DNA of 10,070 bases from Actinomycetes bacterium (lineage in GTDB: Bacteria > Actinomycetota > Coriobacteriia > Coriobacteriales > Eggerthellaceae), in assembly GCA_023403475.1 (NCBI GenBank), contig JAEYEL010000078.1, forward strand, positions 1-10,070. Reading direction: 5' to 3'. The position numbers and the translations under genes are program-made. Numbering within the stretch: the first letter of the stretch is position 1; every line of letters starts with the position of its first letter. The notes beneath the pieces were generated by a model that ran no database searches, had not been told where the DNA came from, and saw only the letters and a list, made by a program, of their open reading frames with translations. Below are positions 1 through 6,579 of this stretch, one piece after another.

Positions 1-1
1 G

Positions 2-23
2 ACGGCGTGACTTTGATGGGGGC
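2..23 (+). repeat. Left terminal inverted repeat of the IS
   Basis: The reverse complement of this stretch matches 1600-1621 at 19 of 22 positions. The shared blocks are GCCCCCA, AAAGT and ACGCCGT. The base before it (position 1) no longer matches, which sets the outer edge. Confidence 0.85.
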
Positions 24-40
24 AGCGCTCCCCTGATCTC

Positions 41-1483
41 CTACCAGCCGATGCCGGCCATTCCGGAGTCAACGGCGGCAGCATAGCGCACCTCGCCCGA
101 CGAGGAGGCCACGGATGCCCTGGGCGGCTCGTATCCCGACCCGACGCGGGGAGGGCAGCCGGTCGCGGACAGGCCGCCCCGCTCCAACGCGGCCATCTCC
201 CTGCCCTCGTCCCTGCGGCGCCTGAGGGGCGTGGCCGACCCGGCGCGGGTTCTGGGCGGCACGGCCCTGCCGGAGCCCCGCCTGCTGCGCAGCCGGGCCA
301 TGTGCGAGGCGCCCGGCCGCGACCACGCGCACGGCACCGACGCCATGCGGGACTTGTACAGGTGCTGGTTCTCCGACTCCATGGTGCCGAGCGAGGGGCC
401 CTCCGCCGCGATCAGGTCGGCGTTCCTTCGCAGGTAGGCGAGCACCCGCGGCGCGCCCTTGCGGGCCAGCCCCATTCCTATGCAGGCCTCCAGCAGCGCC
501 GCGGCGGCCTCCTTGCCGCCGTCGTTGACGACCTCCACGAGCTGCCATCCCATGGCCGCGTCGTCGAAGCAGGAGAGCAGCGCGCGGTTGATGTGGAAGG
601 GGTCGAGATGGCCGGCGACCTCGACGCGCAGCGGGAAGTAGGCGCCGCCCCGCTTGCACCAGCCCTCCCCGTCGGTGCCCAGGTGCACGCGCTCCAGCGC
701 GGACAGGTCGAACTCGGAGCCGATGGCGGCCACGGCCTCCGGCCAGAACTCCCCCGGCGCGCACGCGCAGCCGTGGCGCACGCAGTGCTCGCGGGCCACC
801 TTGCGCCCCCGCTCCACCTTGCCCGAGTAGGCCGCCATCGCCTTGATCTCCACCTTGGAAGGCTCGCCGGGGGCCGTGCCCTGGAGCGCCACCCATGTGC
901 CGTCGGCCTCTACGCACACCTGCTCCGCCGCAGTCCTGCCGCCCGGCTTTATCCCCAGGTCGAACAGGTTGCGGGCTGCGCGGGCGTCCTCCTCGGCGCA
1001 GCGCTCGCCGGCCGCGTGCACGGCGGCCATCACGGTCTTGGCGCTCACGCGCGAGCCCCCGGCGCGGGCGAGCAGCCTGGCCGCTGCGGCGTAGGACACC
1101 TCGGCGCCCGCCTCCACGAGGAACTCCTCGGCGGCGGGGGACACCCTGGCGCCCCAGGGAAGGTCGAGCTCGTCGGCCAGCGGGACGCAGGAGCCGCCGT
1201 CCCTTGCGCGCAACCTCCGCCAGCGGAACGAGACGTCGCCCACGACGGTGGCCAGCGAGCGCTCCCGCACGTCGTGGACGCGCAGGCCGGGGGGAAGCTC
1301 GGCGCACAGCGCCGCGTCCAGGCGCTCCAGCGCCCGGCCCATGGCCCGGGCCATGATGGCGTGGCCCTCGGCCAGGGCGCCGCGCTCGAACGAGGCGAAC
1401 GTCAGGCCGCCGGCCATGAGCATGCCGGCGAAGATGTCGGCCATGGCGGCCTCCGCGGCCGCGGATGCTGTAGAATTGCCCAT
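41..1483 (-). CDS. ISLre2-family transposase (UPF0236)
   Basis: This 480-residue protein is recognised as an ISLre2/UPF0236 transposase, which cuts and joins the element's ends using a DDE-type active site. Visible motifs are VEADGTWV (D194), LGTDGEGW (D271) and GTMESENQHLYKSRM (E369 or E371), which are the best candidates for the acidic triad. Family-typical HLDPFHINRAL (about 292-302) and GASHMARLRS (391-400) flank the third acid. Cysteines 234, 239 and 241 lie between the first two acids. Length is normal for the family and there is no frameshift. The ATG at 1483 is preceded by an AGAGGAA ribosome site at the usual distance. The C-terminal ~75 residues are Arg/Ser/Gly-rich and poorly conserved looking. 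The long opposite-strand frames here are shadows produced by high GC. Confidence 0.92.
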   Translation of the reverse strand: MGNSTASAAAEAAMADIFAGMLMAGGLTFASFERGALAEGHAIMARAMGRALERLDAALCAELPPGLRVHDVRERSLATVVGDVSFRWRRLRARDGGSCVPLADELDLPWGARVSPAAEEFLVEAGAEVSYAAAARLLARAGGSRVSAKTVMAAVHAAGERCAEEDARAARNLFDLGIKPGGRTAAEQVCVEADGTWVALQGTAPGEPSKVEIKAMAAYSGKVERGRKVAREHCVRHGCACAPGEFWPEAVAAIGSEFDLSALERVHLGTDGEGWCKRGGAYFPLRVEVAGHLDPFHINRALLSCFDDAAMGWQLVEVVNDGGKEAAAALLEACIGMGLARKGAPRVLAYLRRNADLIAAEGPSLGTMESENQHLYKSRMASVPCAWSRPGASHMARLRSRRGSGRAVPPRTRAGSATPLRRRRDEGREMAALERGGLSATGCPPRVGSGYEPPRASVASSSGEVRYAAAVDSGMAGIGW

Positions 1484-1484
1484 C

Positions 1485-1538
1485 GGGGATTCCTCTCTTT
1501 CTCGATTCTTGGTCGATAAGAGATTAGGGGAATCCTCT
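1485..1538. repeat. Imperfect 12-bp direct repeat in transposase leader
   Basis: GGGGATTCCTCT at 1485-1496 recurs as GGGGAATCCTCT at 1527-1538, with one mismatch and start-to-start spacing of 42 bp (about four helical turns). On the minus strand the first copy contains the transposase ribosome site. It could be a regulatory or transposase-binding repeat, or chance; the function is unknown. Confidence 0.4.
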
Positions 1539-1599
1539 TCGTTTTGCTCCGGCTCATCGGCCGGCCTTGCGGCCGTCCTCGTCGCCGGAGTCGCTACTT

Positions 1600-1621
1600 G
1601 CCCCCAAAAAAGTTACGCCGT
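1600..1621 (-). repeat. Right terminal inverted repeat of the IS
   Basis: Partner of the repeat at 2-23. Differences are at three internal positions only. It lies about 117 bp upstream of the transposase start, so the promoter of the transposase must lie between 1484 and this repeat or be supplied from outside. Confidence 0.85.
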
Positions 1622-1685
1622 GGGAGCTCATCCGAATCAGAAATCCAGTCCTTCCGACGGGGCACCTACTAGTAAAAACTCCCAG

Positions 1686-2348
1686 TTACCAACCCTCTCG
1701 CATATCGCCATAGTCGGCATCACTGCATTCCGCATCCTCCCACGAAGTTAGCCTGTCGACCAAATCGTTCTCAATATACGCCAAGTCTTCGGCGGGAAAG
1801 GCATCGCCAGTATCGCATTCCCACGCATCGAAGTTCTCATCGAAATCGAATGGCTGATCCTCGTCCCCGCCCTCGCACGTCAAACTCTCTTCATTCACCA
1901 CATCAGCAATCTTTCCCAATCTCGGGTTCGTGCCGTTCTTCTTTCGCATGCGACATTTTCGTTGCTTGGCGGCATCGATTTGACGTTCGACCTTAGCCCG
2001 CTCCCACTGTTCGTACTTCTTCAGGTATTCAATTTCGAGCAAATCAAGTTCCTCCTCCAAATCGCAAGCAGACCGGCAAGGAGGCTTCGGAGGAGAAACG
2101 TGTTTCCTCGGCTCCCGCCGCGCTTCTTCGCTTTCGTATATTTCCCGGTTGCGAAGAGGCATTCGACTCAACTCGTTCAAGCATTCGTCCTTGTGGCGGC
2201 TCAGTCTGTCGCGAGCATCGCAAACGCAGCAGTATCCCGTCTTCTTGCTCAGCTTGGTTCGCCAGGAAGCGCAGCGGTCACACCAGACCAGACCCGCTTC
2301 GGCATAGCGACAACATCTCCTGTTTGCGAATCCCCAATCTTCTTCCAC
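1686..2348 (-). CDS. Unrecognised cysteine-rich, putative zinc-binding protein, 5' end uncertain
   Basis: I do not recognise this 220-residue frame. Its N-terminal part carries C23-x2-C26 and C40-x2-C43 separated by 13 residues, a zinc-ribbon-like arrangement, with extra cysteines at 12, 13, 41 and 56. Residues about 97-130 are charged and probably helical or coiled coil, followed by a basic stretch (KQRKCRMRKK). The last ~65 residues are strongly acidic. This basic/acidic layout with a zinc site suggests nucleic-acid or protein binding, which is inference. The only start in frame is a GTG at 2348 with no convincing ribosome site, and no ATG exists before the upstream stop at 2397-2399. A second frame starting at GTG 2431 would join it if one G were added to the GGGG run (2384-2387), giving about 248 residues. 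Lower GC than the IS and the ilv genes suggests acquired DNA. Confidence 0.55.
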   Translation of the reverse strand: MEEDWGFANRRCCRYAEAGLVWCDRCASWRTKLSKKTGYCCVCDARDRLSRHKDECLNELSRMPLRNREIYESEEARREPRKHVSPPKPPCRSACDLEEELDLLEIEYLKKYEQWERAKVERQIDAAKQRKCRMRKKNGTNPRLGKIADVVNEESLTCEGGDEDQPFDFDENFDAWECDTGDAFPAEDLAYIENDLVDRLTSWEDAECSDADYGDMREGW

Positions 2349-2617
2349 GCCGTAAACGCGAGCATCTGCAGTAGCCGTGAGAACCCCTTTCCTCGCTCAA
2401 AGCACAAAGAAACCCTTGCACTTATCGACACGCCTTTTCTCGGCGTAGCCTCATGCTGTTGAAGGTGTCACTCGTTTCAGAGGGCCCTACTAAAATATTT
2501 GGAGTTTTTGTGGATTACATATTATAAATTCATGGAATAAGAACCCTATAAACTAGTGACTACATTGGGACAATGTTTTTCGCACTACCCGCAAAAAAAT
2601 GAGAGAAAGAAGGGATC
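2349..2617. other. AT-rich control region before the tail cassette
   Basis: This stretch separates the minus-strand cysteine-rich gene from the plus-strand tail genes. Part of it (2349-2431) probably encodes the lost N-terminus of the cysteine-rich protein. From 2490 to 2560 it is clearly the most AT-rich sequence in the window and holds candidate promoter elements. A strong AGAAGGGA ribosome site ends just before the ATG at 2618. No phage head gene or fragment of one is visible here. Confidence 0.5.
2499..2528 (+). promoter_or_regulatory. Candidate promoter for the tail cassette
   Basis: TTGGAG at 2499-2504 and TATAAA at 2523-2528 are separated by 18 bp, an acceptable sigma-70-like arrangement. 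A second TATAAA lies at 2547-2552 without a good partner. Both sit in the AT-rich island upstream of the gene at 2618. Weak evidence, since AT-rich DNA throws up such matches easily. Confidence 0.3.
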
Positions 2618-3052
2618 ATGGCAAACACCAGCAATGCAAACGTTGCCAACCAAGTGTTCGCAACGGCAAAGGAAATCGTCGAAGCATCGTACGAGGGAAT
2701 GGGCTGTATCTTCGCGTACGCCCCTACAGAAGAAGCGGCACTGCCCTGCTTGGCGGTGCTACCGATTAACGGAGAGCCGATAAGCAAGCAATATCTCGAC
2801 GGAAGCCGCACGGAGAGCTACCGATTCGCGTTCGTTCTGCGCGTGAAGGAGGAAACGGACCAAGGGCGAATCTCTGCATGCGAAAAGCTTTCGAGCATAG
2901 TCGGCGAAATGGAGTCTTCCAGCATGGATTTTGGAGCAGACAGGCAGTTCTGGGGTTGCATGCGCGAGTCGAACCCGTTTTGCGAAACCAATGAGACCGG
3001 CTACATCGACTGGCGAGTGACACTTGTTGTTTCATGCAAGACGGCAGCGTAA
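2618..3052 (+). CDS. Phage tail terminator / minor capsid-like protein
   Basis: This 144-residue protein resembles the small minor capsid or tail-terminator proteins that cap the tail tube and join it to the head in siphophages of the Listeria A118 type. Supporting features are the size, the ESYRFAFVLRVKEETDQGRI segment (66-85), which resembles the central strand of that group, and its position directly before a major tail protein. The ATG is preceded by AGAAGGGA. In a full phage it would follow other head-completion genes, but here it follows an AT-rich gap. Family membership is by resemblance and gene order, so the exact role (terminator versus connector) is open. Confidence 0.65.
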   Translation: MANTSNANVANQVFATAKEIVEASYEGMGCIFAYAPTEEAALPCLAVLPINGEPISKQYLDGSRTESYRFAFVLRVKEETDQGRISACEKLSSIVGEMESSSMDFGADRQFWGCMRESNPFCETNETGYIDWRVTLVVSCKTAA

Positions 3053-3092
3053 AGGAAGCGCTGCCCGGGTAAAGCGAAGCCCGAAAAGAAGA

Positions 3093-3104
3093 GGCCGAAA
3101 GGCC
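3093..3104 (+). other. Small GNRA hairpin between tail genes
   Basis: GGCC-GAAA-GGCC forms a 4-bp stem closed by a GNRA tetraloop. A second short stem (CGGG/CCCG) lies just upstream at about 3065-3083. Both fall in the 71-nt gap between the tail-terminator gene and the start of the major tail gene, just before its ribosome site. They may act in mRNA processing or differential expression; there is no T-run, so this is not a classic terminator. Confidence 0.4.
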
Positions 3105-3123
3105 ATAAAGAAAGGAATTGACT

Positions 3124-3612
3124 ATGAGTGAAACCGCAGTGCCTATCTGGGGAAACGAACTCGAATACTACATCAACATAGGGACGGCCGCCGAGGCGTC
3201 TTGGGTGAAGATCACCGAGCTTCTTTCCTGGGAGTCGAGCGCGGAGCCGAAAACCTACGAGCCGGCGTGGCTCGACCGAAAGGTGTCCCCCACCTTCGTG
3301 CAAGGACGCACCTGCTCCATCACGTGGACCAAGGATACCGTTAAAAGCGGCCAGCTTGAGGCATGGGCTATGGAACACCGCAACGACACCGACGTTTCGT
3401 GCGAGGTATGCCGCGTGTTCACCTGGATGGGAACCGCCACGGCGCAAACGTGCGACAAAGCGGCGTTCTTGTTCAACGCGACCGACCCCAGCAACGCGAA
3501 CGCCGGCCAGCCGGTCGTTACCGGCGGTACGTTGAACATGGCAGATGATGGCTGGGCGGAAGGCACGTGGAACCCCTCCACCAAGGCCTTCACCGCAAAG
3601 ACCGCCGATTAG
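3124..3612 (+). CDS. Phage major tail (tube) protein
   Basis: The 162-residue protein is the likely building block of the siphophage tail tube. It starts with an acidic, aromatic N-terminus (WGNELEYYINIG) and includes SWVKITELLSWE and YEPAWLDRKVSPTF. The layout, with a target region around residues 40-60 and a beta-rich body ending in GWAEGTWNPSTKAFTAKTAD, is typical of small major tail proteins. The ATG at 3124 is preferred over an in-frame TTG two codons earlier because GAAAGGA ends seven bases before it. It lies between the terminator-like gene and the tail assembly genes, the normal order in these phages. Recognition rests on this order plus composition; no catalytic motif is expected. 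Confidence 0.75.
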   Translation: MSETAVPIWGNELEYYINIGTAAEASWVKITELLSWESSAEPKTYEPAWLDRKVSPTFVQGRTCSITWTKDTVKSGQLEAWAMEHRNDTDVSCEVCRVFTWMGTATAQTCDKAAFLFNATDPSNANAGQPVVTGGTLNMADDGWAEGTWNPSTKAFTAKTAD

Positions 3613-3814
3613 CTAAGCGAGGCGGTACGGAGGCTGGCGCGCTGTCTTGCACTGCACGTCAGCCCATCTGAAACCACGAAATTTTACCCTGACGCCCGGC
3701 AACCGTGCGGGAGGCTGCCGGGAACGTCATTCGAACAACCTTGGTGCTCTAGAGACGCCTTTCGGCGATTGCCTCCCGCAGGGCAATCGCCTATACCAAA
3801 AAGGAGCATGCCGT
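3613..3814 (+). ncRNA. Structured intergenic RNA with complementary hairpin loops (candidate leader)
   Basis: Phage structural genes are usually packed tightly, but this gap is 202 nt. Hairpin 1 pairs CCCGGCA (3695-3701) with TGCCGGG (3716-3722), extended by GACG/CGTC across a two-base bulge. Hairpin 2 pairs GCGATTGCC (3765-3773) perfectly with GGCAATCGC (3782-3790). The loop of hairpin 1 holds TGCGGGAGGC (3706-3715), the exact reverse complement of GCCTCCCGCA (3771-3780) in the loop and stem of hairpin 2. A third stem, CGCC-TTTC-GGCG (3756-3767), competes with hairpin 2. The AGGAG ribosome site of the next gene follows at 3801-3805. Kissing-loop or switch behaviour is inference; I recognise no known RNA family. 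Translation of this stretch does not look like protein. Confidence 0.5.
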
Positions 3815-4267
3815 ATGGGATTCGAATTTTCGCAGCACACCGTCAATGTAGAAGTTGCCGGAAAAGATTACGTGGTCAACATGGGCAACGCAACCATGCT
3901 GGACACCGTCGAGAAGTGGAGCGCGAAGCTTTCCGGAACAGACTATTCCGCCATAACCGAAGGGCGCATCGAGGCCCTGACGAACGACGTTCGCGGATAC
4001 CTTGTTGCCCTGCTCGGCGAAGAGCAGTTCGCCAGCATTTTCGAAGACCGCGAATTCGACTTCATAGACGGGCTCGAACTATTCGCCTATCTGTATGCGG
4101 AGTTGTCGAAGAGCCGCGTGAACGCATCGTTCGCACGCACGCTAAGCAAATACCTTCCGAATATCGACCTGCAGGACGACGATGCCGAAATCGAGCGCAA
4201 TGCGAAGCATGCGGCCAAAGGCGATTCGCCGGTTGATTTCGCCGCCGCGCCAACACAGGAAGCGTAA
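3815..4267 (+). CDS. Phage tail assembly protein (gp14/gpG-like chaperone)
   Basis: The 150-residue, acidic, mostly helical protein sits between the major tail protein and Gp15, the place of the tail assembly chaperone in A118-like siphophages. These chaperones bind the tape measure protein and guide tail tube growth. The start at ATG 3815 is set by AGGAG at 3801-3805; the frame stays open further upstream but that part does not look like protein. A short beta region (EFSQHTVNVEVAGKDYVVNMG) precedes helices, with conserved-looking SKYLPNIDL near 115-123 and a low-complexity C-terminus. It ends two bases before the next start, so the two are probably translationally coupled. Function is inferred mainly from gene order. 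Confidence 0.6.
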   Translation: MGFEFSQHTVNVEVAGKDYVVNMGNATMLDTVEKWSAKLSGTDYSAITEGRIEALTNDVRGYLVALLGEEQFASIFEDREFDFIDGLELFAYLYAELSKSRVNASFARTLSKYLPNIDLQDDDAEIERNAKHAAKGDSPVDFAAAPTQEA

Positions 4268-4269
4268 CC

Positions 4270-4902
4270 GTGAACCCGAACATCTTGCTCGGCGAAGCGC
4301 CCCGGCACGTGAGCATAGACGGTAGCCGAATTCCCATCAGCTCGTCGTTCCGCACGGGAATCCAGGCCATGAAGCTCACCGACGACCCGGAAGCGAACGA
4401 CGAGGACAAGGCGCGCACGTTGCTTTTCCTCTACTTCGCTCTGAAGGATTCCGCCTCTGGACACCTTCGCCTACCGAAAGAGGTTGCCGAGCACCCGTCG
4501 CAAGCCATAACGGCGGCGCTCGAGTTCTTCAACCTGAACGAGCCCAAACCGCCGGAGAACCCGGGCGCAAAGCCCGCTGCAGGAACGCGCGTGTTCGACT
4601 GGGATTGGGATGCGGGACGGGTTATCGCTGACTTCCAACGGGAATATAGCATCGACCTTTCCAGCAAGAACACGAACATGCACTGGTGGCGGTTCTGGTC
4701 GCTGTTTCGAGGCTTAAGCGAAAGATCTCAAACCATGGAAGCCATACGCGTGCGGGGAGCCGTACCAGACGAGAAGAAGATGGGGCGCGAGGCGGTAGCG
4801 CAGCTCATGCGGCAGAAAGCCGCGCTCATGCTTCCCGCGCGCACCCAAGAGGAAGCGATGCAGCTCACCAGCCTCCGCTACCGCTGGGCGTTGGAGTTCT
4901 AA
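4270..4902 (+). CDS. Bacteriophage Gp15 family tail assembly protein
   Basis: The 210-residue protein is recognised as the Gp15 family (named from Listeria phage A118). Members lie just before the tape measure gene and are thought to act with the preceding protein in tail assembly. Typical features are a central FDWDWDAGRVIADFQREYSIDL stretch (110-131), then MHWWRFWSLFRGL (137-149) and a C-terminal RYRWALEF. The start is GTG at 4270, with AGGAAG about seven bases before it and only two bases after the previous stop. No tape measure gene follows: the next recognisable coding sequence is ilvC on the other strand, so the phage module is cut off here. Confidence 0.8.
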   Translation: MNPNILLGEAPRHVSIDGSRIPISSSFRTGIQAMKLTDDPEANDEDKARTLLFLYFALKDSASGHLRLPKEVAEHPSQAITAALEFFNLNEPKPPENPGAKPAAGTRVFDWDWDAGRVIADFQREYSIDLSSKNTNMHWWRFWSLFRGLSERSQTMEAIRVRGAVPDEKKMGREAVAQLMRQKAALMLPARTQEEAMQLTSLRYRWALEF

Positions 4903-4957
4903 CAATGCAAGCGTGCCCCGAACGGCATTTACGTTACCGGCACCCATTCGAAAGCCT

Positions 4958-4981
4958 CGGCCCGCCTCGCGAGGCGGGCTG
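4958..4981. terminator. Palindromic hairpin between Gp15 gene and ilvC
   Basis: CCCGCCTCG/CGAGGCGGG (4961-4978) is a perfect 18-bp palindrome, extended by three more pairs with one G-U. It lies in the 120-nt gap between two convergent genes, where a bidirectional terminator is expected. Neither side has a good T-run; the minus-strand side continues with GGCTTTCG. It may stop transcription of the ilv operon from the right and of the tail genes from the left. Confidence 0.5.
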
Positions 4982-5610
4982 CGCTACGGCAGCCAGCCGG
5001 TGCGCTTCCTTGTCTGCGTGCGCTATTTCACCCAGGTGAACATGGAGCGAATCTTCTCGCCGGTTTTCTCGATCTCGTGGTCGTTGATGGCCTCGCGCTG
5101 TTCGAGGAGCCATTTGTGGCCGTTCTTGCAGTCGTCCACGAACTCGGCGGCGAACGAGCCGTCCTGGATGCGGGCCAGGATCTGCCTCATGGCCTCGCGG
5201 CTCTGCTCGTTGATGACCTTGGGACCGGCGTAGTACTCGCCGTATTCGGCGGTGTTGGAAATGAAGTAGTTCATGAAGTGGATGCCGCTTTCGTACATAA
5301 GGTCGACGATCATCTTCATCTCATGGTAGCACTCGAAGTACGCCAGCTCGGGCGGATATCCCGCATCGACCAGCGTTTCGAAGCCGGCCTTCACCAGCTC
5401 GACCAAGCCGCCGCACAAAACCGCCTGCTCGCCGAACAGGTCTTCTTCGGTCTCTTCCTTGAACGTGGTCTTGATGATGCCCGAACGAGCGCCGCCCACG
5501 CCCCAGCAGTACGAAAGGGCGATATCCCACGCATCGCCCGTGGCGTCCTGCTGCACACAGGCAAGGTCGGGCACGCCGGAGCCTTCCGTGTACTGGCGGC
5601 GCACGATGTG

Positions 5611-5616
5611 ACCGGG
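5611..5616 (-). other. ilvC: Second frame break in ilvC
   Basis: Minus-strand CCCGGTCAC should read CCCGGGTCAC to give the conserved KGPGH; one G is missing from the run at 5612-5613. Reading in the correct frame resumes at once with [10 protein letters not shown]. Confidence 0.8.
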
Positions 5617-5779
5617 CCCTTAGGCGCGCACATGATGACGTTCACGTCCGCAGGCGGCACGATGTAACCGTAATGGATGTTGAAGCCGTGGGCGAACGCC
5701 AAGGTGTCGCCGGCCTTCAGGTTGGGGGCGATGAACTCCTCGTACACCGCCGGCTGCGTTTCGTCGGGAACGAGGATCA

Positions 5780-6096
<317 letters not shown>

Positions 6097-6579
6097 CTAT
6101 TCCTTGCTGTTGCGCGACATGGCAATTTTTCCGGTGCGGACTATTTCGTGGATGCCGTAGGCACAGAAAAGGTCTTCCAGTCCTTTGAGCTTGTCCTCAT
6201 CGCCTGTGGCCTCTATGGTAAGCGAGCTTTTGCCCACATCCACTATCTTGGCGCGGAAGATGTTAGCTATCTCTATGATCTCGTTGCGGCGCTCGGGCGC
6301 GGCGGCCACCTTAAAGAGCGCCAGCTCGCGCTCTATGGCGCCCTCGTCGGTGAGGTCGGTTATCTTGTACACGCTGATGAGCTTGTTGAGCTGCTTGGTT
6401 ATCTGCTCGTAGGCCACGTCATCGGCATGGACCACGGCGGTCACGCGCGACATGGCGGGGTTTTCGGTGGGGCCTACCGAAAGCGACTCGATGTTGAATC
6501 CGCGCCGCGACACAAGCCCCGTCACCCGCGAGAGCACGCCGGGCTTGTTCTCAACCAGCGCCGAAAGCACGTGCCTCAT
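6097..6579 (-). CDS. ilvN: Acetolactate synthase small (regulatory) subunit
   Basis: The 160-residue protein is the regulatory subunit of acetohydroxyacid synthase. It binds and activates the IlvB catalytic subunit and normally confers feedback inhibition by valine. Residues 1-75 form an ACT domain with the hallmark start [16 protein letters not shown] and [15 protein letters not shown]. Residues about 80-157 match the small-subunit C-terminal domain ([29 protein letters not shown]). Length is typical. Its ATG overlaps the ilvB stop as ATGA (6576-6579), indicating translational coupling and a balanced subunit ratio. A GGGAGG ribosome site lies inside the end of ilvB. The equivalent gene is called ilvH in some organisms. 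Confidence 0.95.
   Translation of the reverse strand: MRHVLSALVENKPGVLSRVTGLVSRRGFNIESLSVGPTENPAMSRVTAVVHADDVAYEQITKQLNKLISVYKITDLTDEGAIERELALFKVAAAPERRNEIIEIANIFRAKIVDVGKSSLTIEATGDEDKLKGLEDLFCAYGIHEIVRTGKIAMSRNSKE

Larger units (their letters stand above)
2..1621 (-). mobile_element. Complete ISLre2-family insertion sequence
   Basis: The element is about 1620 bp with a single transposase gene filling most of it, bounded by imperfect inverted repeats at 2-23 and 1600-1621 (19 of 22 positions match). Size and organisation fit the ISLre2 family, whose transposases form the UPF0236 family. The transposase reads leftward. A 9-bp target duplication is usual for this family; the right copy would be 1622-1630, but the left copy lies outside the window, so this cannot be tested here. 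Intact frame and well-matched ends suggest a recent, possibly active insertion. Much higher GC than the sequence to its right supports separate origin. Confidence 0.88.

Noticed and set aside
302..1519. Long plus-strand open frame (405 codons) opposite the transposase
   Set aside because: It lies antisense to a recognisable transposase in GC-rich DNA, has an Ala/Gly/Arg/His-rich composition without motifs, and no ribosome site; a codon-bias shadow.
1674..2509. Inverted pair AAAAACTCC (1674-1682) / GGAGTTTTT (2501-2509) flanking the cysteine-rich gene, as if ends of a small element
   Set aside because: Nine matching bases over ~830 bp can occur by chance, the match does not extend, and no flanking duplication was seen.
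3647..3814. Upstream extension of the gp14-like gene to a TTG at 3647
   Set aside because: A strong AGGAG site sets the start at 3815, the extension is not protein-like, and the stretch is dominated by hairpins.
4255..4275. Programmed frameshift joining the gp14-like gene to Gp15, as in lambda G/GT
   Set aside because: No slippery heptamer was evident near the stop, and Gp15 has its own GTG with an AGGAAG ribosome site.
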